Source of the DNA: Scortum barcoo
Lineage: Eukaryota; Chordata; Actinopteri; Centrarchiformes; Terapontidae
NCBI GenBank assembly: GCA_023238725.1
Contig: CM041550.1
Span: 6,023,044-6,087,043, forward strand
Reading direction: 5' to 3'
Length of the DNA stretch: 64,000 nt
Shown here: in pieces, positions 1-13,500 of the stretch
Layout of the letters: each line of letters begins with the position of its first letter
How positions within the stretch are numbered: the first letter of the stretch is position 1
Translations under genes and position numbers: made by a program
The notes under the pieces: generated by a model
Database searches by the model: none
What the model was told of the DNA's origin: nothing
What the model saw: only the letters and a program-made list of their open reading frames with translations

Positions 1-555
1 TTTGGAAAAAGATGAGTTTGGTGACTCTGCGCTGAAGGGATCGCTGCACTCACTGCTTCTCTACGGCTCACCAAATACGGTCAGGCCATCCTAAATTTAA
101 CCTAATCCAAGCCCCCCCACTCTCCCTCACCACCGGTCAGAGCCAAGGTTACACCGTTTAGTGTGTGTAAAAGTGCGTGCGTGTGTGTGTCTGCAGGGGG
201 GGGGGGACACTTGTTGTCCATCAAGTGAAATCCAGATATCGTCATCCTCAGTTTGGACGAAGCATTAATTTCTGCAACTCTCAAGAAAGAAAAAAAGACT
301 GACTGACTTTTTTTTGGTGCATTTTGCAGCAGCATGAAAAAAAATTAGTCAACATAAAAGCATCCAAGAGTATAAAAAGAAGGAAATTAGGGAGAATATT
401 TGTACTGCACTTTAACCCACATCCCAGCTGTCCCGGTAAAACTCTTTTCCCGTCCTTCAGTCGGTCCTGCGCCGTGTGTTGAGGCACACAACCTGAGAAA
501 TGCAGTTGTCATCCATTCCTGCCCTCTTGTACTCTGTGCAGCTGTACACTGCATC

Positions 556-616
556 TACACACACACACATACACATATCTAAATACACACACTCGCACAC
601 AGACACACACACACAC
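556..616. repeat. Imperfect (CA)n microsatellite
   Basis: Runs of CA interrupted by CATACACATATCTAAATACA and CTCG. Simple-sequence repeat, no coding value. Confidence 0.9.
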
Positions 617-1617
617 TGGCTCTTCCCTCCCAGTCGCTGTTGTTTTATCATTAAATGGCGACATTAGTTCATATCATGTGATTCGGAGAGGATTCATTGC
701 ACATTAGAGGCCCTAATCGCCACCTATAGTCTACCCCCCGGGCCTCGCCCACATGACCCTGCTGAGCACAGCGCTTTCTTTATGCCCCATGAAAGAGCTG
801 GGGATTGAGCCCAAACAAAAAAAAACCCCACGAGGGTGAAAAAATGTTTTTACACCCACCCCGCTCCCTCGCAGGCCCGGCTGTGTGGGCACACAGGGCC
901 GTTTTAGCTTTAGATCAATGGGACAAGTTACTGGAGTCTGGCCAACTCTGACAGATAGCACAGAAAGAAAAAAGCTTGCCTCTTCAAAAAATTGGGGTTT
1001 TGTCACCGTGTTTTGTACCTCTGCCCGTCCACCTCCCCCCGTAAAAAAAAAAAAGTGAGATGAAATGGGGGAATGTTTTTTTTTCTTTTCCCCTTCAAGC
1101 CTCTAAAAGATGAGTTTTCATGCTTCTTCTGTGTGCAGGGTGAGAGGGCGAGGCCCAGGGGAGGTGGGGAGGAGGAGGTGGGGGTGTGCACGGGCTTATG
1201 GGAGGAGAGGGGAGGCCGCCTCACGTCAGCCGGCTGCAGATGGACCTCCTGTCAGTCGTTGGCCCTGACACGGAAGCCCGACAAAGCTGGGGCCCGTCCC
1301 GCAGCTAATGATAGGTGTTATGGTTTAACAACACGTCTGCTGGCGGTGATGGTGGTGCTGATAAACCGGGAGCTCACGAATACTCCACCGGTCAGGGGGG
1401 GGAGGGGTTCACAGCGAGGGCGTAGCGCCCCCCATTGGGAGAGACGGGACAGTGCTCTTTTTTTTTAACTCAGCAGCCTCATTCCTGCTAAACATCTGCA
1501 ATAACTAAAGAATAAAGTTTGGGATGTTTTGTGTTTACAAAGTTTTAAAAGGTGCCACAGATCTCCATTATTGTCCAAAAACAATTAAAAACTCAACTGT
1601 TGCTTCTTTTATTACGA

Positions 1618-1750
1618 ACACACACACTAGAGTTTATTTAGACTCAAACATGAGCAGTCCTGCTGCCAGAAATACTCACTCAAACACCAAGTGTGTATTA
1701 ATCCGCTGCTGAAAATAGTCCCCAACAAATGTACTGTTATCTCCTGTTTG
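1618..1750 (+). repeat. Dispersed repeat, copy 1 (second copy at 40,748)
   Basis: The segment shares several blocks with 40,748-40,865 in the same order: GTCCTGCTGC, GAAATACT, GAAAATAGTCCCCAACAAAT and CTCCTGTTT. That is an interspersed-repeat pattern. I cannot assign a family name. Confidence 0.7.
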
Positions 1751-1860
1751 AGTAACATTTATTTAAAACTGCAGCCACCAGCTGGAAATGCTGCCAAGCC
1801 TTTTTAAAAATTGCAAACTATATAGAGACAGAAGACAAATTAAAGGAAAATGCAACATAA

Positions 1861-2155
1861 AGTGTCTTATTAAGGTGTTGGTCCACCACCAAAATCTCCC
1901 ACAGCTGTTCAGTTTGGGTTGAGATGTGCTGACCATGAAGGCCACAGCATCTGATTCACATCGTTTTCATCCTCATCAAACCATTCAGTGACCTCTCTCC
2001 TGCTGATGAGAGGAAATCATGAGGATCATCCACGAAGAAACCCCTCTGATCAGGACTGAAATGTTCAATCAGTAGATAAAGTTGATCACTCAGAACAACT
2101 TTGGATTGATTTGCAGTGATTCCTCCCTGTAAGGAGACAAGTGGACCCAAACCTC
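1861..2155. repeat. Probable interspersed repeat relic (fish-type)
   Basis: The text running from a 'ggtgttggtccaccacc' start, through 'gctgattcacatc/ttttcatcctcatcaaacc' and 'aaatgttcaatcag', to 'acaagtggacccaaacc' resembles a repeat I associate with many fish genomes. This rests on memory of similar sequences, not on a second copy in this window. Confidence 0.4.
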
Positions 2156-3197
2156 CTCACTGTGTCACTTGTCTGTATATGTGACCTAATTTTAAAGATT
2201 TACGTCCTCAGTAGAAAGCAGTAGGCTTTGAGCTGAGTGCCACAGGCGGGGTGGAGAAGTGAGAACTTACTGAGAGAAAAATAAATGCATCTTTTCTTCT
2301 GATCTGTTCACGAGATTTGCAGAAAGCAATAGCACCAAGAGTATCCTTTAAGAAGGAACTCAGTCTTCAATCATAAATGAGCAAGATTATTCTCTTCATC
2401 ATTAAAAGGACCAAACTTCCCACACGGAGCTCAACTACAGACAACCAGCTTTACAACAAATGTGCTAATCATTGTATTTCTCTTTCACAGGTGCCTTGAA
2501 AACATGACTTTGTAGTTGTTTAATGTTCGTCCTCTGGTGTGCAAAGGGTCATATCTTTTTAATGAGATTATTTCTGGTGAGTTGGAAAAGATTTGAGTAA
2601 TATTTAAATGTTAACTTTCCTGTGGAGATCACTTCACCGTCCCCTGGGAGTCTCCAGACCTTCCTCTGAGAACCACTCCATCTCTGTGACGCAACACATC
2701 GTGACCTCTTTAATCTTTCCAACTCCACTTCCTGTCCCGTGACCCTGAGAATCGCCCCCCCCCACCCCCCGGCCTTCATGCTGACCCCGGGGTGTCGACA
2801 GGCCACGCCTCCTCCTGCCCCCCCCCCACAAAGATAACACTCCCCTCCTCGGTGTCATGTCCGCCCTGACACCTTGTTAAAAAAAAAAAAAAGGACATGA
2901 TAGCGAGGAAGGTCAGAACACGGCGAAGAGAAGAGGCCCCCGTGTTGTGCCAACGTTGATGCGCCGTGAAGAAAAGATCATCACGCTCTTCTTGGGGCTA
3001 CATCAGAATAGAAAACAAGTTTATTATTGATCCTTTAACATCCACACAGTCTTCAAACTGAGTAAAATGCAGACAGGAGACACAATTAATATGTCGTCAT
3101 TTTAAGACTCTTTTATGTGAATAAATACCTTGAATTAACTGGAGGTGTGTAAAATGTCAGGAAAAGGACATACTGCTGTATCGCATGTCATAATTTA

Positions 3198-3650
3198 CAT
3201 TGGCCACAAGTATTTGGACGCCCCTACAGACACACTGAAATGGGTCTTCGCTCCAGCTGAGGGAAACCTGAACATCACACCGTACAGTGATATTTTAGAC
3301 AATAATGTGCTTTAAACTACAACGAAAAAGTTTTTAAAAGACCCTTTTCTGCTTCAACTTGAGCATGCAGATGTCTATAAAGATCTGTTTCATCCGACAT
3401 GTTTGGGATTAACTAAAACCCCAGAGTGTGAGCTGGATCTCATCACGCAACATCAGTGAAGTTTATTGATGCTCTTGAGGCTGAATGACAGAAAATCCCT
3501 GCAGGCAGGTTAAAAACATTTTGTGGAAAGCCTGAAACCAAAAGTGTGTAGGTTTTAAAGCAGCAGATTAATACCCAAGATGTTGGAATGAGAAGTTGGA
3601 CAATCTGAGTGTCCTGTTCAGGTGTCCACATATTTTGTGGATCTACAGTG
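3198..3650. mobile_element. Degenerate Tc1/mariner-like element
   Basis: Both ends carry imperfect inverted repeats: TGGCCACAAGTATTTGGACG on the left and the complement of GGTGTCCACATATTTTGTGG on the right. The interior keeps the word order of a Tc1-like transposase 3' end (catcacgcaacatcagtgaa, gctcttgaggctgaatg, gtggaaagcctg, ttggaatgagaagttgg). No open frame of useful length survives, so it is a dead or nonautonomous copy. Confidence 0.75.
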
Positions 3651-3734
3651 TTTAAACATGCGTTATCTGATTTTTAACTCCACTTTCTTTACTCTTTTTT
3701 TGCACCATCAACCTTCTGCACAGCGCCCTGGATC

Positions 3735-3900
3735 TTTAAAGGGTCAGTTCACCAAAATCAGACATTTCTCCTCTTTGCAGTAGTCTTATTTTACAAAGGG
3801 TGTTTTGGATTTAATTTATGGCTTTCTGCTGTCAAATGAAACATCACCCAGGTTTACCCAGAATAACCTACACATCTCACTGTCAGCAGTTTTAATTGAA
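3735..3900. repeat. Possible dispersed repeat relic
   Basis: Starts with 'aaagggtcagttcacc aaaatcaga', a phrase typical of a common fish interspersed repeat. The rest is diverged. Low confidence, from memory only. Confidence 0.3.
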
Positions 3901-4013
3901 GATGTAGGTTATCAAGTAATCTCAAAATATGACAGAATATGAACTGAAATATGAATTTAACTAAAGGCAAATAAAACCACATCGTTAAGGAGTCTGGTTA
4001 GAAAATGAAATCA

Positions 4014-7000
4014 TTTATTTAACACGACCGGATCAGCAGATCAGCCCACACACATAGCATCAGACTCAAGTCACAATCACTCACTTTCAGTATATACAGA
4101 TAGGCACATTCACATTCGGCGTTAAAGCCAGCCACAGCGTCGACTGTAGGCCGCTGCCTCTGAGTCCAGCAGGAAAAACAGCCGGGTTAACGAGGGTCCT
4201 CTGATCCAGGGTCAGTTTTGTTAACTTCCACAGTCAAGTTTGAAGGTTTGGATTTTTTATTTTTCGGGCTGCTGACACTGATCTGGGGTCAGAAATCCAG
4301 ACCAGCGTCGTCCCTCTAAATCCCCCAACCCTTGTTCCTGAAATGTTACACTGCAGTTTCAGACCGTTAAGTGTACAAAATAACGGAAATACCTGCTCTC
4401 TGGACAAAATAAAAGTCTGAAAGTGTAAATCCACTTCAGCCGGGAGGAGCAGTGAAGACTTGTGGGAAATGTTCCTTATATTCTGAACATTGGTTATGGA
4501 AACGTACATTTGTTTGGTGTAAAATTTAGCCAGCTTTACATCTCAGACTATTCTCCCCATTTATAAAGAAAATTCACAAGTGATCAAGGAAGAAGTAGAA
4601 ACAAAAAAAATCCACTAAATCTTCACTTGATTTCAACTTAATGATAATTCATCAAAACGTAACGGAACAACCAAGACGCAAATCCAAATAACTAAAAAAA
4701 AAAAAAAAAAGTAAAAAAAAAGTGATTTTGACCACATAAATAAAAAAAAAAAAAAAATTAATGGATAGTGTAACTCGGAAAGAAAACATGAGTTCATAAA
4801 AAAAGAAAAAAAAATCAAAAATCAAATGTCCAAACAATTCATTACAACACAAGCTTGGTTTTGCAGTGCTAAAACCGTTTGGAAGAAGAGAGGAGCTTTT
4901 AAGTGCTCAGTTTTCAAACTAAACTGTTATTAAGTTTAAAAGGAGATTAAGAATAACTGAGAAACACCAGAAGGATATAAACACGGGGACAAAAGCGTAA
5001 AGGAAACGTTCAAAAATAGTCTGTTGAACTCTGAATAATCAGTGTCCTTCATGTTTTGCAGCCTCCTGCATGAAAACCCTTTAACGGACCAGAGAGGCGA
5101 GGGCGCAGGGCTGCAGCAAGTTTTCAACAAATGACGTTTGAGGAGAAAATGGCACCCATTAAAATCCCATCCCAACGTAAAGAGGATACAGTCAAACTAA
5201 TAAAAAGAGAAATAAATAATCAGTCTTTTTTAAAAAGGCTTCTCGGGAGGCGGGTTTTCAAGCTGAAGGTTTCTGTGGGCGTCTTTCTTTCCCTCAAGCG
5301 ACAGTCTCTCTGTGTTGACTCGGATAACCGCCTCATCTCGGAGATATTTACACTTCAAAAGCAACCCAATCTGGGCTTAGTACGCACGTAATGCTACATT
5401 GCATGGATGAAGGTTCCCCTAATGTCCTATTAAGAAACGCAGCATGTTGGTAGGTTATTTTTACCCTCCCACCTGCACCACAGCGAGTCGTCCTCTTTCA
5501 CTGTCCTGGGATCAGTCCCGACTCCTTTGTGGTACAATGGGTTTTTTTGTGTTTTTGTTTGTTGTTTTTTTTTTTTGCCTGAGAGCAGTACTGACAGAGG
5601 AAGAGCAGAGAGCAGCGGGATGATGGGAAGGAATGAAAGCAGCCCAGTTAATGTGAGATGTGATATATGATACAGTAGGTCGCCCTGACTGAGAGGAGGA
5701 GGCCGCAGGTTTTACACTTCATCAGGACATGTTGGAAATAACAGAAAATTCATCTTTATGCGGTGAAAAAAATGAAATGGAGGGACTCTAAGCGGCAAAA
5801 AATCTCTAAGTTGAGGTTTCTATTGTGCACTTATTGGATTCACTACAAAGCATCACTTTTAAAATACTGACAATGATGATGACAATGGCTGATTTCACTT
5901 ATTTTACCTTTACTGGACTGCGCAGGCATCCAGAGTTTGATGATCCTACCAAACTGCCCGGCACTCTGCAGAAAAAACATGTAAAAGTGCGACACACAAT
6001 TTTGTTTGTCTGATATTGTACTAAACGTGGTGACGAAACTGGCTAAAACAACAACTCCGAGCATATCCGCCTCGTCAAAGGTGAACTCTGACCTGCAAAT
6101 CCACCAGAGCCGGCTGGAGATCGCACCGAAACGGGAGGCGCATGCTTCGATTTGTCGATAAAAGTATGAGAAAACTGAGTGAAAATTCACGAGACAGAAG
6201 TGTAACGTGACCGTCCCTTTATGGCGCGGTCAGATCGGATTCTGCTTACCATTTATTTCTATGGCGAAATGTCCTCACTACATTTCCTGCCTTTTTTTGC
6301 CACATTACATCAGACTCCAAAAACCAACAGGTGTGTGGGTGTGCGAGGCCTTTACGTTCTAAATTAACTAAACCAAATACTTGTTAAACACAGACACCTT
6401 CGCTTCCATCCAACAGCAGAAACTTTCACAGCCAGTGCAGCATCTCTGGACTGAATCTTTCCACGTTACTGTCAGTGCAACAATATTTAGTGTGCAATAA
6501 AATAGAAATTTGAAATATCAAGAAGCTCTTATAGCAGTTGCTGATTTGGGAACAGCTGTGAATCTTCCTAGCAGCCAGTTTTCTATTTTTTTTTTGCATC
6601 AAAGATGGAATTTCACCTGAATTTCCAACTTTGCAGACTCGGCCTCTTTCTGTTCTCCTCTTCAGGTGCTTCTGGTTTAACCCAGACCCCTCTGTCTGCC
6701 CTCTCCCTTGCTTATTGGTTCTCTTTATAAAAAATTAAGTTAATCTCTTGACCCCCCTCCTGAGTGTTCCACAGAGCGACGGTGAGGAGGACATGAAGCT
6801 GAGAGGAAAATAACAGACTTTTATTAAAGCATGATTCTGTGTTGGTAAAATGACGTTTAAATACTTTTCACTTTAGGTGCTCTGAATTGTTGGCGATGCA
6901 CAACAGCGCATCGAGTCCTATGATAACCGTCGGTGCACTTTGTCCTCTACCTGATTTAACTTTGTTTGATCGTAAGAACTTTCTCTCTTACTCCTATTAA

Positions 7001-7308
7001 TCCCAGCTAGTTCACATCAGGACGCATCTGCTCGTCCTCCTCCGCATTAATGACTGCAAGTTTTTGTCCTCTAGCTTCATCACCACCTCCTCCTCCTCCT
7101 TGTGAAGCAATAGAAGTGTGAGGCTGCTCTTCAGCTACACTTTCATCCTCCTCTACTGTCTCAACTTCCCCTCGCCAGGAGGAAACAAGCAAGTTGGTGA
7201 GGAGGACCAGACTATGAGACGAGGGAGGAGCGCGCACACTACTAGCTATCCACCCGCCTCCTCCTCCGCTGACTGTTCAGGCTCTACTAACGCGAGTCCG
7301 AGAGAGCG
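4014..7308 (-). other. Candidate zmym2 3' untranslated region
   Basis: Follows the zmym2 stop codon at 7,309-7,311 on the minus strand. Possible polyadenylation signals (AATAAA on the minus strand, TTTATT as printed) include 6,830-6,835, 478 bases after the stop, and 4,014-4,019, which would give a 3.3-kb UTR. The span contains A-rich homopolymers (4,685-4,760) and no exon. Which signal is used cannot be told from sequence. Confidence 0.4.
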
Positions 7309-7522
7309 CTACTCTCCCCCGGCTGCTTCGCCCGCGTCCTCTTCTTCTTCTGGGAGCTGTTTGTCTGTGTAAACGTCCCTGACAAGGAGGACTCTGGTGA
7401 GGAGGCTCTCCAGGATCCGTCGCTCCAGTGGCGTGGAGCTGAACCAGAGCGGGTCGTCGGGACTGCAAGTCGGATCCGGCTGAACGTAGAAGACATCAAG
7501 ACGCTCCCGCAACAACGCCGGG
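7309..7522 (-). CDS. zmym2: zmym2 coding exon 24 (last)
   Basis: Acceptor AG at 7,523-7,524; enters in phase 2 (TG+C gives Cys). Encodes the end of the Crypton-derived domain: [31 protein letters not shown] and [10 protein letters not shown], then an acidic tail ending GEAAGGE and a stop at 7,309-7,311. The corresponding human tail is RVLLVKDIY followed by acidic residues. Confidence 0.95.
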
Positions 7523-10500
7523 CTGGAGGGAGGAAAGGAGGACAAAGAAGGGAAGGAGTAAAAGTGAAGAGGGAAAAGCAGGAGGGAAGAAGTGAGGAGA
7601 GAAGAGGAAAGAAAAAGGGGAGAAGAGGGAAATTAATAAGAGACAGAAGGGGGATAAACATCGTAGAAAAAATGAAAAGGGAAGATGAAGTAAGATCAAA
7701 GGAGCAACAGGAGAAGGAGGCAGAGAGGGAAAGTTAAAGATGTTGGAGACGAGATGAAAAAAGTAAGAGGTTTGAGAGGAAAAGGCAGAAAATACAAGAT
7801 TAAAGGGGGAATGAGAAGGGGCAGAGAGAAAAGTGTGAATCGATTGTTCTGAAAGTTGTTTTGTAAAGAAACTCTTGGCAGAAATAACTTTATGGTAAGT
7901 CCTCATCTTTCAAAAATCAACACTGTGGTTCAGGATGTGAACAGCAATGAGTTTTAATCACAGGACTCAGATGTACAGAAATCAAACTATTTAACTTAAT
8001 TAGCAACTAAAGACAAATACGTTCCCTGAATTAAACTTCATTTTACTTGGATTAAATCATTAAATGCTGAAGGTATAGAGGAAAAATACTACAGCAAGAA
8101 GATGTTTGGATAAAGTGTATTTTACTGATGTCCGCCGCACCCGTAAAGATGCTGAACTCACCACTTAGATCTGTAGAGGTCGTACAAGTGACACTCGTGC
8201 TTCTTCACCGGGCAGCGTACAGTGGAGCCTCCTGAGTCGTCGTCTGGTTCGTAGTCCTGATCGCCATCCTCCGACTTACGCTTCCTCTTCCTCGACTCTG
8301 TTTGCACTGAAGGACCAAAAGAAAAAACGTTTTCAGGGCTGCGTGTCTGAGATTAGGAACACACACCTACTGTCAGAGGTAAACTGTGGGTTATTAAAGG
8401 CCTTTGTGCATTTTTGTTTATTATGCATGATGATAAAATACATTTCACAGCCTGTGTTGGTGCCATCAGAACCGGATGAAACTGATCATCTGATAATCTC
8501 ATATTGCTTAAATGCAGCAGCAAACGTTCATGCTGCCGGCCTCACCATGGTGATCCTGAGAGATGGAAGGCACGCGGATGCAGACGGTGGTCTCCTTGGT
8601 GACAGGATGGACGGTGTCAGGGCCGTAGACGTTGGCGAAGGAGAGGCGGAGGTGCTGCTCCACGGTGCGCAGGCCGAAGTATTTGGTGTTCAGGTAAACC
8701 AGAGAGCGCAGCAGAGCGGCCGGACTCTGCTCGCCGAGCTGCCGGCTGCTCCATAAGCTCTGCTCCTCCACCCGACCCCACAGCGAGCCTGCAGAGAGCC
8801 AACAAACACTCTGAAAACCAGTCCGGGAAATTAACCAAGCTCACAATTCAGTGAGCAAGATGGATGATGGAGTGGAGGATGAGTATATTTATGACTATCT
8901 ATTGCATTTGTTGAGGATCGGAACATTTCTCTGCACTTTGCTGATATAATCATTTAAAATTAGATTCTTATGAACCCTTTAGTGATCTATCAATACATAA
9001 TATGTCAGTTTAAAATCATTTTTATTTTTTATAGCTTAAAATTCACCATTTCAGTCCTCACAGGCACCAAATGTAATTTTCTACCTGGTTACCATTTGGC
9101 TGTATAAAATGCCCGAGGATTCATGTTATCTGTCAGTGTTGTTGCAGCATCCTCATATGACAATATGGTGCAATCACAGCGCATCAGGATGTGAACAGCA
9201 GAAGAGTTATAATCATCGGACGCTGCTCATAACAGAGAGCAACACTACAGTTTAACAGCAATGACACGACACTAGTTGGCGCCAAGTTGTTTTTTTTTGT
9301 GCATCATTGTTGTTTGTAAAATTAGGAGAAAGTGCTCTTATTTTGAAAATTACAGCATGTATATTTCCCAGCTCCCTTCCTGTCTCTTTATGGTGCACAA
9401 GTCATTGCACTTTAGTGATTCATGTTTTGGAGGAAAGTTTAAGTGTGCTCACTTTCACTGAAAATTGCAACTGTAGGCACGATAAAAAAGGTCAAAACAA
9501 CTTTAAAAGTTAATTATTTGCTTGTAAAATTTTCTATGGAAAGAACAGATTAAATTAAAGCACTGAAAGGAGTTAAAAAGATGAAGAAGTGTGAGCATCA
9601 GAAAAAGCTTAACTGAAAGAAGTAAAACTAGCTAAAGGGTCAGCTGATCTGTGAGACCATGATTGATTAATTAATTGTATGATTAATTGACTGTAAGGTT
9701 CATTCACTTTTCCAGTAATCAAACTGGTGCCGGACAGATGAGTCGTATCAGACTGTGTTGGACTTCACTCACCATCGGGAAGCACGCTGGGCTGCCAGTC
9801 CTTCAGGACCTTGTTGAGTTCGTCTCCAAACTGCTGGTAACTCGGGTCGCTGAACAGGTCATCCTTTCGGCCTTTGGCGTGGAGGTGCTTCAAATAAGTA
9901 ATTAAATAAATATAAGTCACATTTAAAAGAAAAAAAAATGAATACAAGCTGTAATGTAAAAAAAACTTAAGTGTCCTCATATTTAAATGATCATCACTGT
10001 TTTCAGGATGTGAACAGCAAAGAGTTCAAATCACCGGACACACAAATCTGTTCGTTCAGGAATAAAATAAAATTCTTAATGCTGCAAAACCCCACAAATT
10101 AACTCTTTTAAAAAGGAACCTTTTTTCAAAAAGGAAGGAATGAACAGCAAATTACAGCAGGCCTTGAAAAGGTGCAAGACATTTTCAAGTGTTTAAATCC
10201 AAATTATCTGATCAAACTTTAAATAAACTAATAAAATGTTTAAAACTTTGTTAGTTAATTAAACAGATAAAAATCAATCTTACATTTTCCTCTCAGAAAC
10301 ATCACACTCCAGAGGATTTTAGACAATCCCGCTCTCCACTCTGCTGCCATGCTGCTTCTCACATGTGAGAGCAGCAGAAAAGACTGTGTGCTCGTGATAT
10401 CTGTCCTACTGGAAACACTCCCTCTTAACTTAGTTCCTACCCCCAAAATGACTACAGATGGAAATTTACTAGAACAAAAAGGAAAGTTAACAAGGCTGAC

Positions 10501-13500
10501 TCTCATTTCTTTAATTTACATCATGTGATTGTTTAAACTTTACTTCATTACCACATAAAAGTGTATTTTTATGTTGTATTAATTTAATAAATTGTGTTAT
10601 TTTAGTCGGTGAAACAATAAGACTTTTGGGTGAATAGGCAGAAAACAGCACTGATAACAAACAGGGATTAACAGAGTATCTTGAATTTATTTTACTTTTT
10701 TCATGATTATGTTTCTTTTAATTATTTTAATGGCATATTTGCCTTTATATGATACCTCGAACTGGAGACCTGTGTCCAATCTCAACATACCCCCTAAGGC
10801 TTGAAGACTCACAGACTTAATTTAGATCACCTGATTTGGACTCGAGTGAGAGAGACTGTGAGGGCTTGAAATGTGCAATATAAAAAGAAATGGGACAGGA
10901 CTTGATTGACCTCTGATTTTCACACATGAGGTCTGATGGTTTGTTGGAGAGTTTGCTGGTGTTTCTGGGGTTTGTCTCTCTGGCTCAGTACCAACCTGCT
11001 GGATCCCCAGACAGAGGTAGAGGATGCTGTCTGGAGAGTAACGCTCCCCACTGGGTCTGCACACCTCCCTGACAAACCGGGACAAAGCCACGTTCAGCTC
11101 CTCCGAACTCAGCGACAACAGGTTGCTTTTAGGCCGGGCTGCAGGAGGTGAGAACAGAGACGAACGTGAGCAAACACAGTCTCAGCCGAGTGATGCACAT
11201 CGACTCTCCTACAGCAACTTCTTAACTCACCTGGTTTTGAGTCATCCTTTTCTTTGGCGTCGTCCGATTGTTCAGAAGGAGACAGCACCCAGCGTTTCCA
11301 CGCGTGGATGCCATAGCGAGCTTTGAGAGGCAGCGAGCGTCCCCCTAAACGTCTGCCTGCTGGACGAGAAGAGGAGGAGGAAGAGGACGAGGCCGGATCT
11401 GAGCTCTCCTCGACAGCCTGCCTCTTGTTCCCCTGCAGCACAAACACTCCAGTCACTTCACAGTAAACTTCTATCAGTGCGACATTTCTAATATTTACGT
11501 GTATCTGCGTGTTTGTGTTGAGTGCGTACTTGTCTCCTGGGCTGCGGTCGCGGCGCCGACTCCTCCGGCTCCTCCTTCTCCTCTGCCAGGACCGGAGGTA
11601 GAGAGAAGCCCATGTCCTCGTCCATCCCCTCCAGGACCGGAGCGGGATCTGAGGAGGCTGAGACAGGAGACCAAGTCTGTCCAATTATTTTCTTATTCAT
11701 AAATATGGTGAAAATATAAACCCAGTCAGGATGGGAAACAAGTAATGCTGCTTTACATTTAGGGGGGTTAGACACTGTGGCATCACTGTCTCACTGATTT
11801 ATTGTTCAGGCATTTAGAGCCTCAGCTACAATGAAAGTCAGTAGATTTATATGCACTCAGTAAATCAGACAATTCAGGCTACGCAGATAATCAGACAAAA
11901 ATGTTCACGAGCACTGTGAGCGCCACATAAATCCACTTTCAGCAGGTCAGTAATATGATTTCTGTCCTAACCCAACCTTATCTTGCCAGCATTAGTTTCT
12001 TATTTTCACTGTAGTGGTAAAAGTAAGGAAGCCAAAAAAGACCATGCAAGAAAACAGAAGGTGTTTTCCTCTTGTTCCTTGTGATGTTTCTGTGTTTATT
12101 TCCAGTTAGTTTCCATCAGCAGGTGTCTGTAGGCTCTGTGGAGATGCTGTGGGGGTCATTATGTACAGTGGGAATCAAACAGGATGAGCTTAATAACGTC
12201 TTCATTGTTTCTATATAATATATATAACGGCTTTATTTGAGCAGCTGCTGGCTGAAGCAGAGAGATGGGTCAACCTCTCATCTTTGGAGACTATAAAACC
12301 AGATTGTCTGCTCCAATGAAGAAACTGCAGCAAAGCAAACTCCACATTTAGGCCTTAATTATTGATCAGTTATGGATCCTCCCTGAATGTCATCACAGTG
12401 ATCTTGGAGATTTAAATCAGCTGCGGTCAAATGAACAACACACTCATTTTGGAGTTCTCCAGAATTATCTCCTTATCACGAGAAAACCGGCTTTATTATC
12501 TCGAAATAATGACATAATTAACTCGTGATCTCGAGATAACAGCATTAAAAAATAATTGCAATCGTGGCTCAGCAGGGCCCAGTGCAGCTAAAGCCTGCTA
12601 TACTGGACCAGTGAAAACAAACCAATGAGAATAAAAATAAAAAATACATCTTACTCCCAGCCTGGTTTTTGACTTCACACTCCTCCTCTGGACTGTAGGC
12701 CAAAGCCCTAAAACCCCTCTGCCCTGATAGTGGTGGTCACAGCAGCAGGCCCAGAAATAACCAGTGGGAGGAATTTTAATCTCAATTACTGTACTGATCC
12801 ATTACAAACTCATGCAGTCAGATGTTGTTGCGTAAGAGCTGCTTCACTGAACAGAATGAATGAGACGGAAAAACGCTCACACCGAGGAGGAGGAGTGAGA
12901 GCTGGAAATGAACCGAACTGATTTAAATTTAGGAGAGTGTCTTCATTTACTTGGTATTTAAAAACGGGTGGCACCAGTGACGAGGAGGGGAGTTAAAAAA
13001 TTATCTAAGTCAATCAAAAGAAGGTTTACACGGAGGTGATATGTGAGGATACTGACGTCTAATAAAAGTTTTTTCAAAGTCAGTTGGTGTCCATTTGACT
13101 GTGCCAGAGCCTCTTGATAACAAATATTTAATAGCTATTGTTAGTTTTGGCTTCAACATTGTGACAGTGATTGTTGTCTTTGCATCGACAGGTCTAGAAC
13201 AACATGTACAGTCGGCCTTTACCTTGAGGGAAATCTGCCTCCAGGTCCAGGTCGGGCTCGTACTTGTCCTCCTCTTCCTCCTCTTTTTCCTCCTCCTTTT
13301 CCTCCTCCTTCTCTTTCTCCTCCTTTTCCTCTTCTTCCTCCTTCCTCTTCTCCTTCTCGTCGTCAGAGTTGTTTCTCGAGGACTCCTCCCCTGCACGCTC
13401 CCTCTTCACCTTCAACGGCTTCACATCTGAAACACAAAGCAGGTCCTCATTATCGTCACGTGCTGAAACTTTCTTCAAATCTAACTTAACCTGATATAAA

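Larger units (their letters stand above)
1..3197. other. Intergenic sequence, no gene seen
   Basis: I see no exon with plausible splice sites and no recognisable protein. The stretch holds an imperfect CA microsatellite (556-616), homopolymer runs, a GC-rich unique block around 1,130-1,420, and repeat relics listed separately. The short open frames are interrupted, of low complexity, and lack family resemblance. Confidence 0.6.

Noticed and set aside
13010..13430. Overlapping frames on both strands rich in Arg/Lys or Leu/Phe
   Set aside because: Alternative readings of the Glu/Lys tract in zmym2 coding exon 17; only the frame ending in [13 protein letters not shown] fits the splice phases.
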